Part shown: piece after piece, positions 45,307-53,958 of the stretch
How the letters are laid out: the number at the start of each line of letters is the position of its first letter
Position numbering within the stretch: position 1 is the stretch's first letter
Source of the DNA: Chitinophagales bacterium
Lineage (GTDB): Bacteria; Bacteroidota; Bacteroidia; Chitinophagales; Chitinophagaceae
Length of the DNA stretch: 64,000 nucleotides
Reading direction: 5' to 3'
Assembly (NCBI GenBank): GCA_013297995.1
Contig: JAAFJB010000002.1
Location: 16,155-80,154 of the forward strand
Notes under the pieces: generated by a model
Told to the model about the DNA's origin: nothing
Database searches by the model: none
What the model saw: the letters and a program-made list of their open reading frames with translations, nothing else
Made by a program: the position numbers and the translations under genes

Positions 45307-47259
45307 TTAAAATAATTTTTCAACTAATTTGGTAATGGTAATATCATTGAACCATACAATAAAGAAAACCACCATGGCCAAAATCATAATCAATAAATAA
45401 CTGGCTACTTGTCCACTCTGCACCAATCTCAACTGCCTAGATAAATAAGCCACCAGTTTACCCACCCCATTTACAGCTCCATCAATACCCGTTTTCTCTA
45501 TCACATTTTTTAACAGCCCAGAAAAAGCATGTAAAGGGCTTACAATTGCTTTATCATAAAGCTCGTCTATATACCATTTATTAGCCAGTATTTTTCCAAG
45601 ACCAGTGGCTTCAGCACTGTCTATTGCACTGATTTTTTTAAATTGGTTTACGGCAAATAGAATTACGCTTATTATTAATGCAGTAACCACACCCATCATT
45701 ATATATTCTTGGGAGTGACTGAGGTGATGCGTTTCACTCAACTTAGCCGACTCTGCAAAGATGGGTGATAAAAAATGTTCCAACCAATGTTTATCGGCTG
45801 CGAATACTTCGGGTATGCCAATAAATCCACCCACTACAGAAAGTATGGCTAATACAATCAGCGGGAAAGTCATTGCCAGGGGGCTTTCATGCAAGTGATG
45901 TTCTTGTTCGTGACTCCCCCTGAAATTCCCCAAAAAAGTAAGGGTATAGAGGCGGAACATATAAAAAGCGGTCATTAATGCACCACCCACCCCAATAAAA
46001 TAGTAGAGTGGATTTTTTGCAAAAGCAGCTACTAATATTTCATCTTTTGAGAAAAATCCGGAAAAGGGAGGTATACCTGCAATGGCTAGACAAGCCAGTA
46101 AAAAAGTAATATGGGTGATGGGCATGTACTTTTTTAGGTTACCCATTTTACGAATATCTTGTTCATGGTGCATGGCATGAATAACAGAGCCGGCACCCAA
46201 AAACAGCAGGGCTTTAAAGAAAGCATGCGTCATCACATGAAAAACAGCACCTGTATACGCGCCAACACCAAGTGCCAAAAACATATATCCCAACTGACTC
46301 ACCGTTGAATATGCCAACACTTTTTTAATATCATTTTGTTTAAGCGCAATGGTTGCAGCAAAGATGGCAGTAGTTAGTCCCACTATAGCTACCAGGGTTT
46401 GCGTTGTAGGTGCCAGGGTATATAAAATATTACTTCTGGCAATCATATAAATACCAGCGGTAACCATGGTAGCTGCGTGAATTAACGCAGATACCGGAGT
46501 AGGGCCTGCCATAGCATCGGGCAACCAAGTGTACAATGGAATCTGTGCGCTCTTACCCATTGCACCTATAAATAATAAGGTGGTAATGGCAGTGATATCA
46601 GCAGCAGAGAGTTGGTGAATATGGGTAAATACCTCCGAATAAGAAACAGTACCTAGGCGATACAATAACCAAAATACAGCTAGTAAAAATCCTAGGTCGC
46701 CAATACGATTCATGATGAATGCTTTTTTAGCTGCATAATTATAATCGCCATTTTTAAACCAGTAGCCAATGAGAAGATAAGAGCAAAGCCCCACCCCTTC
46801 CCATCCTATAAACATAATGATATAGTTACCACCCATCACGAGCAATAACATAGAAAATATAAAAAGATTGAGGTAGGCAAAATAGCGCGCATAATGCTGC
46901 GGCTCTTCCTCTTTCATATATGCTGTTGAATACAAATGAATGAGGAAGCCAATGCCAGTAATGATGAGTAAAAAAAGCACAGAAAGCTGGTCTACTTGAA
47001 ACTCAAATGGAATGGTAAATGCATCCGTTTTTATAAAATCAAATAGGGTAACAACCGACTCTAATGGTTTACCACCAGCCAGTAGTGATGAATCGAATAA
47101 TACCAATCCAAATAAATAACTAGAAGCCAATAGCGATAAAAAGATCATTCCTGAGCCAATGATGCCAACGGCAGATTTTGAAAGATGTTTTCTGCCCAGC
47201 CCATTCACTAGAAAACCTAGTAGGGGAAACAGGGGTACTAAAAATGCAATTTTACTCAT
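45307..47259 (-). CDS. nuoL: NADH-quinone oxidoreductase subunit L
   Basis: 650 residues, the normal length. N-terminal antiporter-like core with IPLYTWLPDAMAGPTPVSALIHAATMV and KKVLAYSTVSQLGYM, then the C-terminal extension with the lateral amphipathic helix that lies along the membrane arm. Largest proton-pumping module of complex I. Follows nuoK by 17 bases. Confidence 0.96.
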   Translation of the reverse strand: MSKIAFLVPLFPLLGFLVNGLGRKHLSKSAVGIIGSGMIFLSLLASSYLFGLVLFDSSLLAGGKPLESVVTLFDFIKTDAFTIPFEFQVDQLSVLFLLIITGIGFLIHLYSTAYMKEEEPQHYARYFAYLNLFIFSMLLLVMGGNYIIMFIGWEGVGLCSYLLIGYWFKNGDYNYAAKKAFIMNRIGDLGFLLAVFWLLYRLGTVSYSEVFTHIHQLSAADITAITTLLFIGAMGKSAQIPLYTWLPDAMAGPTPVSALIHAATMVTAGIYMIARSNILYTLAPTTQTLVAIVGLTTAIFAATIALKQNDIKKVLAYSTVSQLGYMFLALGVGAYTGAVFHVMTHAFFKALLFLGAGSVIHAMHHEQDIRKMGNLKKYMPITHITFLLACLAIAGIPPFSGFFSKDEILVAAFAKNPLYYFIGVGGALMTAFYMFRLYTLTFLGNFRGSHEQEHHLHESPLAMTFPLIVLAILSVVGGFIGIPEVFAADKHWLEHFLSPIFAESAKLSETHHLSHSQEYIMMGVVTALIISVILFAVNQFKKISAIDSAEATGLGKILANKWYIDELYDKAIVSPLHAFSGLLKNVIEKTGIDGAVNGVGKLVAYLSRQLRLVQSGQVASYLLIMILAMVVFFIVWFNDITITKLVEKLF

Positions 47260-47276
47260 ATACTAAGTTGCGGGTA

Positions 47277-47612
47277 TTAGTTTTTTAATCGGTTTAAGAA
47301 ATTAATATCTACCGAATGTGTATTCCTATACATCATCACTATAATGGCCAATCCAACACTCACTTCAGCGGCAGCCACTACCATAATAAAAAACACAAAT
47401 AATTGTGCTTCTATTCCTACAGAAGCATTGGGGTTAGCCGCTAATGCAGCTCCATGGTGCATTTTAGAAAAAGCCACTAACAAGAGATTCACCGCATTCA
47501 GCATCAACTCTACACACATGAAAACAATGATGGCATTTCTTCTTGTAAGCACTCCAATAATACCAATGCTAAACAAGGTTAAACAGAAATAGATATAATA
47601 TTGAATGGGCAT
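47277..47612 (-). CDS. nuoK: NADH-quinone oxidoreductase subunit K
   Basis: 111 residues with three membrane helices. The conserved glutamates within helices are visible in FMCVELMLNAVNLLL and VAAAEVSVGLAIIV, which belong to the proton path linking the quinone site to the antiporter modules. Just upstream on the transcript is the octamer repeat that fills the whole nuoJ-nuoK gap. Confidence 0.95.
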   Translation of the reverse strand: MPIQYYIYFCLTLFSIGIIGVLTRRNAIIVFMCVELMLNAVNLLLVAFSKMHHGAALAANPNASVGIEAQLFVFFIMVVAAAEVSVGLAIIVMMYRNTHSVDINFLNRLKN

Positions 47613-47691
47613 TATTGAGTTATTTGGTTATTGAGTTATTAAGTTATTGGGTTAATTGAGTTTATTAAGTTATTTGGTTATTGGGTTATTA
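47613..47691 (-). repeat. Octanucleotide tandem repeat between nuoJ and nuoK
   Basis: Read on the minus strand, about ten near-copies of AATAACNN (AATAACCC, AATAACCA, AATAACTT, AATAACTC and variants) fill the complete 76-base gap and run into the nuoJ stop codon. Confidence 0.8.
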
Positions 47692-48192
47692 ATCTTTTTT
47701 TCCGATGACTACTGCGCCCACCATGGCACTTAAAAACAGCACACTACTTATCTCAAAAGGCACAACAAAATCACTAAAGAGTGCTTTTCCTAAATTCTTA
47801 ATCAACCCAATATCACCTGTTTTCAATAACACATTTCTAGCTGAAATTTCGCTTGCTTGTCGCACCAATGATACAAGCACTATTAAAAAACATCCACCAG
47901 CAACTACTCCTGTTAGTTTCATCCACCAGTTTTTTCTTGGCTCGGTTGCAGCGTTCAAATTCATCAACATAATTACAAAAAGAAACAATACCATTATAGC
48001 TCCTGCATAAACAATAAGATTTACAATGGCCAAGAACTGAGCGTTTAATAATATATAGTGACCAGAAATGGCAAAGAAAACAACAATTAGCCAAAGCACA
48101 CTATGCACAGGGTTTTTACTCACCAGTACCATTATAGCACTGAAGATGGCCAATGTGCTTAAAAAGAAAAATAATATTTGTATCGTACTCAT
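47689..48192 (-). CDS. nuoJ: NADH-quinone oxidoreductase subunit J
   Basis: 167 residues, five membrane helices. The region NPVHSVLWLIVVFFAISGHYILL and LIVYAGAIMVLFLFVIML is characteristic, including the pi-bulge helix of the quinone-coupling channel. C-terminal helix AMVGAVVIGKKD ends the protein. Between nuoI and nuoK. Its stop codon is formed by the octamer repeat. Confidence 0.94.
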   Translation of the reverse strand: MSTIQILFFFLSTLAIFSAIMVLVSKNPVHSVLWLIVVFFAISGHYILLNAQFLAIVNLIVYAGAIMVLFLFVIMLMNLNAATEPRKNWWMKLTGVVAGGCFLIVLVSLVRQASEISARNVLLKTGDIGLIKNLGKALFSDFVVPFEISSVLFLSAMVGAVVIGKKD

Positions 48193-48249
48193 ATATCGAA
48201 TTAAGCATTAATAATTAAGCACTATTGCCTTATTATTAACAGTCATTTT

Positions 48250-48801
48250 TTAATTATCAACTCTCTTCTCTCCCCTTGCTTTTGCATATTCTGCTGGCTC
48301 AGTAATGGGATTGGGAATAAGTAATTCTTCCTTTCCATAAATAAACCCTTTTCTGGTAAAGTTAGCAGGCGCAAAAGTCTCGCTTAAATAAATAGCGTCT
48401 TTAGGGCAGGCTTCTTCGCACAATCCACAGAAAATGCAGCGCAACATATTAATTTCATACTTGGCTGCATATTTTTCTTCTCTGTATAAATGCTCTTCAC
48501 CTTCCATCCGTTCAGCACCTTCCATGGTGATGGCTTCGGCGGGACAAGCTACGGCACATAATCCGCACGCAGTGCAGTTTTCTCTTCCTTCCTCATCGCG
48601 GTTTAGCACGTGCAGCCCTCGGAAAACGGGACTAAACTCGCGCTTTTCTTCTGGGTATCTAATGGTAGGTTGTTTCTTAAAAATATGGCTGAAAGTAATG
48701 GCCATACCCTTAACGATAGATGGGATATACATCCGCTCCATCAAAGTCATAGGTTCTCTGCTGACTGATTTTCCTCTATTTGTTAACGCTTGCATTTGCA
48801 A
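48250..48801 (-). CDS. nuoI: NADH-quinone oxidoreductase subunit I
   Basis: 183 residues with two [4Fe-4S] clusters bound by C76/C79/C82/C86 (CTACGLCAVACP) and C122/C125/C128/C132 (CIFCGLCEEACP). These are clusters N6a and N6b, which pass electrons towards N2. Cytoplasmic subunit at the base of the hydrophilic arm. 48 bases before the nuoJ gene start; the 61-base gap upstream to nuoH contains a second octamer repeat. Confidence 0.96.
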   Translation of the reverse strand: MQMQALTNRGKSVSREPMTLMERMYIPSIVKGMAITFSHIFKKQPTIRYPEEKREFSPVFRGLHVLNRDEEGRENCTACGLCAVACPAEAITMEGAERMEGEEHLYREEKYAAKYEINMLRCIFCGLCEEACPKDAIYLSETFAPANFTRKGFIYGKEELLIPNPITEPAEYAKARGEKRVDN

Positions 48802-48829
48802 TTTATCTTTTAATATTATTATCCATCCT

Positions 48830-48861
48830 AATAACTCAATATCTCAATAACTTAATAACTA
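48830..48861 (+). repeat. Octanucleotide tandem repeat between nuoH and nuoI
   Basis: AATAACTC, AATATCTC, AATAACTT, AATAACTA on the plus strand: the same octamer as in the nuoJ-nuoK gap but in the opposite orientation. Confidence 0.7.
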
Positions 48862-48862
48862 A

Positions 48863-49912
48863 CTACCCCTGTCTCCACAGTATAAACGCCCCTGTAATAA
48901 GCATATTGAATAAAGCAAGGGGTATTAAACTCTTCCAGCCTAAGTTCATCAATTGATCGTATCTAAACCTTGGAATGGTCCACCTAATCCACATAAACAC
49001 AAATACAAAAAACACTATTTTAGTGAGCAAAGCCAGCAAGCCTAATATGGCTGCGATATTGGGAGCCAGCGTGGTTTCATCTAGAAAAGGAATATCAAAT
49101 CCTCCAAAAAAAAGACTGGCCATTACTGCACTGCTCATAATCATATTGATGTATTCGGAGAAGAGATAAAAGCCCAGTTTCATAGAAGAATATTCTTGGT
49201 GGTAACCAAAATTTAATTCATTCTCTGCTTCTGGCAGATCAAAGGGGGTTCTATTACATTCAGCCATTGCGCATACAAAGAATATGATGAATCCAAGGGG
49301 TTGATAAGCAATATTCCACAAGCTACCAACCGCCATTTGTTGGTCAACAATGGTTCTTAAACTTAAGGACCCCGATACCATCAACACAGCAATAAGGGAA
49401 AGTCCCATTGCGAGTTCATAGCTGATAGCCTGTGATGCGCCACGCAGGGCAGACATAAGCGAGAACTTATTATTAGAAGCCCATCCACCAATCATAATGC
49501 CATAAACACCCATACTAACTACCCCAAAAATATAGAGGATACCGATATTGATATCAGCAATTTGTAGGTCAATTTTCCTACCAAATAATTCCACACTACT
49601 GCTCCAAGGAATCACGGCACAGGTCATTAGTGCAGCGGTCATTGCCAAGCCAGGCCCCAATACAAACAATGCTTTGTTGGCGGTATTGGGAATGATTTCT
49701 TCTTTCATAATCAACTTCAAACCATCTGCAAAGGGTTGAAATAAACCGAAGGGACCCGCCCTATTAGGACCAGGCCTGTCTTGCAAAATAGCAGCTACCT
49801 TCCGCTCTGCAAAAGTGGTATAGAGGGCAATACCGAGACTAGCAAATACAATAACTGCAATAAGAACCAGTTTTTCTAGTAGTAATATCCAATCGAATGC
49901 CAATAGTGTCAT
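48863..49912 (-). CDS. nuoH: NADH-quinone oxidoreductase subunit H
   Basis: 349 residues, about eight membrane helices. The family signatures AAILQDRPGPNRAGPFGLFQPFADGLK and AECNRTPFDLPEAENEL, which form the quinone-binding cavity loops, are both intact. It is the heel subunit connecting the quinone site to the membrane arm. Follows nuoG by 9 bases. Confidence 0.96.
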   Translation of the reverse strand: MTLLAFDWILLLEKLVLIAVIVFASLGIALYTTFAERKVAAILQDRPGPNRAGPFGLFQPFADGLKLIMKEEIIPNTANKALFVLGPGLAMTAALMTCAVIPWSSSVELFGRKIDLQIADINIGILYIFGVVSMGVYGIMIGGWASNNKFSLMSALRGASQAISYELAMGLSLIAVLMVSGSLSLRTIVDQQMAVGSLWNIAYQPLGFIIFFVCAMAECNRTPFDLPEAENELNFGYHQEYSSMKLGFYLFSEYINMIMSSAVMASLFFGGFDIPFLDETTLAPNIAAILGLLALLTKIVFFVFVFMWIRWTIPRFRYDQLMNLGWKSLIPLALFNMLITGAFILWRQG

Positions 49913-49921
49913 GGTATAGAA

Positions 49922-51019
49922 TTAGTCTTGATTAGGTTTAAAATCGGTAGTGTGTGCAGGGCGTTCCAACATACTCAAAGTAATATCGGGACGGTTTACA
50001 TCACTTACGGTGTGAATATCCATCAATAGTTTGGGTTTTCTTCCCCCATGTACTGCTTCGAAAGTTTCGGTAGGTTTATTAGTGCCTACAGAACCGGCAT
50101 AATGGCCTTGAGAAATAACGGAGTGACGATCAATTAAACGAGGTCCTTCGATAGTCCAGTCGCTCGTTTTTTTGGTATCAAAGCGACAGGTATTACAGAT
50201 CCATTCTTCTACTTCGCCCCACTCATCTTTTCTGGCGGTTACCCTAAAAACTTCATCGCCTCTATTCCATAAAGTAACTTTACCAGAGCAGGTGGGGCAG
50301 TCGCGATGTGCATCCATTGGTTTTAAAAACCAAACCCTATTTTTAAAGCGGAAAGTCTTGTCAGTTAAAGCCCCAACGGGACAAACATCAATTACGTTAC
50401 CGATAAAATCATTGTCCAGATTTTTTTCTATAAAAGTAGCAATCTCAGCGTGATCACCACGATCTAGAATACCGTGTTCTCTTTTATTGGTAAGTTGATC
50501 GGCGGTAAAAACACAACGGTAGCAAAGAATACAGCGGGTCATATGAAGCTGAATCTTATCACCCAGATCGTGTTTCTTAAAAGTTCTGCGTTGAAATTCA
50601 TAGCGGGTGCCTGCTTTACCATGCTCATAGCTTAGATCTTGTAAGTGGCATTCCCCGGCCTGATCGCAGATGGGGCAGTCTAGCGGGTGATTGATTAATA
50701 AAAATTCAACCACGCCATTGCGGGCATCCATTACTTTGTTGCTGGTAATATTTTTAACTTCCATACCATCCATAACGGTGGTGCGGCAACTAGCAACCAG
50801 TTTGGGCATTGGGCGAGGATCTTTTTCAGAACCTTTGCTTACTTCAACCAAACAGGTACGGCATTTACCACCGCTGCCTTCGAGCTTGCTATAATAGCAC
50901 ATGGCAGGAGGAGCAACTTCACCTCCAATTTTACGAGCCGCATTCAATATAGTGGTGCCGGCGGGCACTTCAATACTGATATTGTCGATGGTTAGTTTAA
51001 ATAATGGTTGTTCAGACAT
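49922..51019 (-). CDS. nuoG: NADH-quinone oxidoreductase subunit G, short form
   Basis: 365 residues, far shorter than the ~900-residue NuoG of proteobacteria. The N-terminal [2Fe-2S] site (CYYSKLEGSGGKCRTC), the His/Cys N5 site (HPLDCPICDQAGECH), and the [4Fe-4S] residues (CILCYRCV, VCPVG) are present, followed by the CPTCSG motif. The large molybdopterin-like domain is missing, as I recall for other Bacteroidetes, so this is probably the natural form. Its start overlaps the end of the TOPRIM-like gene by 8 bases, the downstream border of the inserted cassette. Confidence 0.92.
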   Translation of the reverse strand: MSEQPLFKLTIDNISIEVPAGTTILNAARKIGGEVAPPAMCYYSKLEGSGGKCRTCLVEVSKGSEKDPRPMPKLVASCRTTVMDGMEVKNITSNKVMDARNGVVEFLLINHPLDCPICDQAGECHLQDLSYEHGKAGTRYEFQRRTFKKHDLGDKIQLHMTRCILCYRCVFTADQLTNKREHGILDRGDHAEIATFIEKNLDNDFIGNVIDVCPVGALTDKTFRFKNRVWFLKPMDAHRDCPTCSGKVTLWNRGDEVFRVTARKDEWGEVEEWICNTCRFDTKKTSDWTIEGPRLIDRHSVISQGHYAGSVGTNKPTETFEAVHGGRKPKLLMDIHTVSDVNRPDITLSMLERPAHTTDFKPNQD

Positions 51020-51542
51020 TTTTCAATTCGTTTATATCTACTTGATAGTTTTTCTCTTTCAAAATCTTAATCCAAGTCTTTAATTTTCTAACGTTTATAT
51101 TATTATCCCTTTTATTGATTTCTGAAAACAAAGCGACGAGTTTTGGGTCATTTAATCTTTCAATAGATTTTGTATAACGTTTAATCCCTTCTAAAGAATC
51201 TCCACCAAAAAAAGTTATGTCAATGTTCTCTGTTTCACAAACCTTCAAAATCCATTTTTCCAATGCTGGGCAAATTTGAATAATCCAGTGATGAATATTC
51301 AAATCCTTGTTTCTCCACAACAATAATTCTCCATCAATCTTATCTATCGGTTTAAAGTGATCTAAATATTTTACCAGCTTCTTATCATTATCAATAATTC
51401 CCAAAGCAAATCCATGTATTCCTTTCATAGTTGACTCTACTTTGTAACAGTTATGCTGATGATTATATCCCTTTTTAGGTGGCACGAGCGTTTCTATTAA
51501 CAAAGTATCTGCAAAACATTCGGGAATGATTGATTTATCCAT
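51012..51542 (-). CDS. Small TOPRIM-like protein of an inserted AAA/TOPRIM cassette
   Basis: 176 residues, soluble. Recognisable only by pattern: PECFADTLLIETL near the start resembles the first TOPRIM strand with its Glu and following Asp, and ALGIIDNDKK (about 46-55) supplies the DxD metal motif; a GGDSLEGI turn follows. TOPRIM domains cut or copy nucleic acid with metal ions. It overlaps the upstream AAA ATPase gene by 8 bases and downstream nuoG by 8 bases, so it is translationally linked to both. A DUF4435/AriB-like role is inferred, and the protein is shorter than AriB. No homologue search was possible. Confidence 0.6.
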   Translation of the reverse strand: MDKSIIPECFADTLLIETLVPPKKGYNHQHNCYKVESTMKGIHGFALGIIDNDKKLVKYLDHFKPIDKIDGELLLWRNKDLNIHHWIIQICPALEKWILKVCETENIDITFFGGDSLEGIKRYTKSIERLNDPKLVALFSEINKRDNNINVRKLKTWIKILKEKNYQVDINELKNV

Positions 51543-52590
51543 TCTTTAAATAACTTTCAATATTAAAGAACAAATCTACCCCATACTGTCTTATCTCACT
51601 CAAATCTTCACTACTTAAATGTTTAATAATTGTTTCGCCGCTTTTATAATCCACCAAATAAACTGCTAAATCCTCACCCGCCTCCAAAATAAGTTCATCA
51701 AGTACATAGGGACTATGCGTGGCGACAAAATATTGATTTTCGTTTTTATCCATTAATATATCAGTGGTTAGTTTTCTGATATAAGGTGGAAACATTTGCG
51801 CTTCTGGTTCTTCGAAAAGTAAAACTGATTGTTGATTGCTTAGTATTGCTGCTTTATAAAAAAACAACCTTCTAAGTGTATCTGCTAACAAATTCCAATT
51901 TAGTGTAATTGTAGTTCCATCAGATAGTTCTTTACGAAGTTCAATTTCATTTTCACCTGTTGATCTATCATAATGTAGATTTAGGTCATAGTCTTTCAGA
52001 AGATCGTTAAATTGAATTCTTAGTTCAGGATTAACCTCAATGATATCACTCAAATTTTCACCAAATGGAATTGCTAAATCAAGTAAACTGAGTGAGTTAA
52101 ATTCAATGGCTTGATTAAATGAATATTTTTTTATTAACGATACATCAGACTTTTCAATATCAGTTCCTTCACTATATGAGTAGATACCCTCAATATCAAA
52201 GATTTCATTTAGCAGAATAGAACCCTCTCTTTTAGTAATTTCATTTATTTGACTAGGCTTAACAAGTTCAATAATTGAATGGTGCATAGTTGTAAGACTA
52301 GGAAGGCGATAGCTCAGTATTGTATTAGAGTTTAGTATTACAGAAGAATTTTCTTTAATATTTGCATTATGGAAAAAGTCAGTTAGTCTTGTATATCGTA
52401 CTAAAGATTTAATTGATTTACCTGTATAAGCCTTTGTATTTAAAATGCTAAATCCAGCCAACGCCTCCAAAATATTACTCTTTCCAACATTTGGGTAACC
52501 AATAAATATATTCACCCTACGGCAGTCCTTTATTTCGGCATGCCGTATAGATTTGAAGTTTTTTATTTCTATATTGGTTATCTTTTCCAT
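51535..52590 (-). CDS. OLD/AriA-like AAA ATPase inserted in the nuo operon
   Basis: 351 residues. N-terminal IEIKNFKSIRHAEIK, Walker A GYPNVGKS (31-38), Walker B LLFEEPEAQ (257-265) and switch motif ATHSPYVLDEL near 290 are the hallmarks of OLD/RecF-type ABC-like ATPases. Unlike OLD nucleases or GajA it has no fused TOPRIM; a TOPRIM-like protein is encoded next. It starts 6 bases after the nuoF stop. Hand counts of sample lines gave 27-32 percent GC against 47 percent in nuoF, pointing to recent acquisition. Function in phage defence is inferred from architecture. Confidence 0.82.
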   Translation of the reverse strand: MEKITNIEIKNFKSIRHAEIKDCRRVNIFIGYPNVGKSNILEALAGFSILNTKAYTGKSIKSLVRYTRLTDFFHNANIKENSSVILNSNTILSYRLPSLTTMHHSIIELVKPSQINEITKREGSILLNEIFDIEGIYSYSEGTDIEKSDVSLIKKYSFNQAIEFNSLSLLDLAIPFGENLSDIIEVNPELRIQFNDLLKDYDLNLHYDRSTGENEIELRKELSDGTTITLNWNLLADTLRRLFFYKAAILSNQQSVLLFEEPEAQMFPPYIRKLTTDILMDKNENQYFVATHSPYVLDELILEAGEDLAVYLVDYKSGETIIKHLSSEDLSEIRQYGVDLFFNIESYLKNG

Positions 52591-52596
52591 TCTATT

Positions 52597-53955
52597 TTAT
52601 ACCGTTGCTGGTACATGAATTGGATCGGCATAATGTGCCAGTCCATAATTTCTTTTTTGTGATTCTTCTGGGTTCAACACATGCCATTCAAATTCATCCC
52701 TGAAATGTCGAATGGCTGCTGCTACTGGCCAAGCCGCTGCATCACCCAATGGACAAATGGTATTCCCTTCTATCTTGCGTTGAATATCCCACAACAAATC
52801 TATATCACTTAGTTTCCCTTTTCCAGTTTCAATATTCTTCAGAATTTTTTCCATCCATCCAGTGCCTTCTCTACAAGGAGAACACTGGCCACAACTTTCG
52901 TGGCGATAAAATCGAGCCAAAGTAAAGGTGTTTTTTACAATACACTGGTCTTCATCTAAAACAATAAATCCACCAGAACCCAGCATAGAGCCAGTAGCAA
53001 AGCCACCGTCGCTCAAACCTTCGTAATTCATCAGTCGCGGTTCACCCTTGGCCGTTTTAAGTATCAGGTTGGCTGGTAAAATAGGAACCGAGGAACCACC
53101 TGGAATACAGGCTTTTAATCTTTTTCCATTGGCAATTCCACCGCAATATTCATCGGAATAAATAAATTCTTCTACGGAGATGGTCATGTCAATTTCATAA
53201 ACCCCAGGCTTATTAATATTACCACAGGCTGAAATTAATTTGGTGCCTGTAGAGCGACCAACACCTATTTTAGCATACTCCTCACCGCCCATATTAATGA
53301 TGGGGACTACGGCAGCTAATGTCTCCACATTATTCACCACGGTAGGCCGCTGCCAAACACCTTGAATAGCGGGGAATGGCGGTTTAATACGAGGGTTACC
53401 TCGTTTGCCTTCGAGTGATTCTATTAAAGCGGTTTCTTCCCCACAGATATAAGCACCCGCACCACGATGTACATAGATATTGCAATCGAAGCCCGTGCCT
53501 AAAATATTTTTTCCTAAAAAGCCATTGGTCTTGGCCTCTTCAATAGCCTGTTCTAAAATATCAACAATCCATGCGTATTCGCCACGGATATAAATATAAG
53601 TGTCATTGCTCCCCAATGCAAAGGAGGAAATAATTAATCCTTCAATGAGCAGGTGAGGCAAAAATTCCATGAGGTAACGATCCTTAAAAGTACCGGGTTC
53701 ACTTTCATCGGCATTGCAAACCAAGTGACGAGGAACGCCTTCTGGTTTGGCAATAAAACTCCATTTCATGCCAGCAGGAAAACCAGCACCGCCGCGACCG
53801 CGCAAGCCACTTTTTTTTACTTCTTCTACAATAGAAGCAGGATCCATTTCTTTCAAAGCCTTCTCCACCGCACGGTAACCGCCTTCTCTTCTATAGGTAT
53901 GGAAGTAGCGAATTCCTTCTACGTGTGCTTTTTCGAGTAAAATTTTTACGCCCAT
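52597..53955 (-). CDS. nuoF: NADH-quinone oxidoreductase subunit F
   Basis: 452 residues. NADH/FMN site with GLRGRGGAGFPAGMKW (51-65) and CNADESEPGTFKDR; the N3 [4Fe-4S] ligands are in SCGQCSPCREGTGW and ICPLGDA. It oxidises NADH and passes electrons via FMN to the iron-sulfur chain. Last nuo gene before the inserted AAA/TOPRIM cassette, whose first codon lies 6 bases after this stop. Confidence 0.96.
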   Translation of the reverse strand: MGVKILLEKAHVEGIRYFHTYRREGGYRAVEKALKEMDPASIVEEVKKSGLRGRGGAGFPAGMKWSFIAKPEGVPRHLVCNADESEPGTFKDRYLMEFLPHLLIEGLIISSFALGSNDTYIYIRGEYAWIVDILEQAIEEAKTNGFLGKNILGTGFDCNIYVHRGAGAYICGEETALIESLEGKRGNPRIKPPFPAIQGVWQRPTVVNNVETLAAVVPIINMGGEEYAKIGVGRSTGTKLISACGNINKPGVYEIDMTISVEEFIYSDEYCGGIANGKRLKACIPGGSSVPILPANLILKTAKGEPRLMNYEGLSDGGFATGSMLGSGGFIVLDEDQCIVKNTFTLARFYRHESCGQCSPCREGTGWMEKILKNIETGKGKLSDIDLLWDIQRKIEGNTICPLGDAAAWPVAAAIRHFRDEFEWHVLNPEESQKRNYGLAHYADPIHVPATV

Positions 53956-53958
53956 TTT

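Noticed and set aside
47613-48861. Octamer arrays as a CRISPR or phage attachment structure
   Set aside because: The unit is 8 bases without spacers, no cas genes or integrase nearby; treated as a simple tandem repeat.
49922-51019. NuoG as truncated by the inserted cassette
   Set aside because: The cassette lies at the 5' side of nuoG and all N-terminal cluster residues are intact; the missing C-terminal domain is, as I recall, usual in Bacteroidetes.
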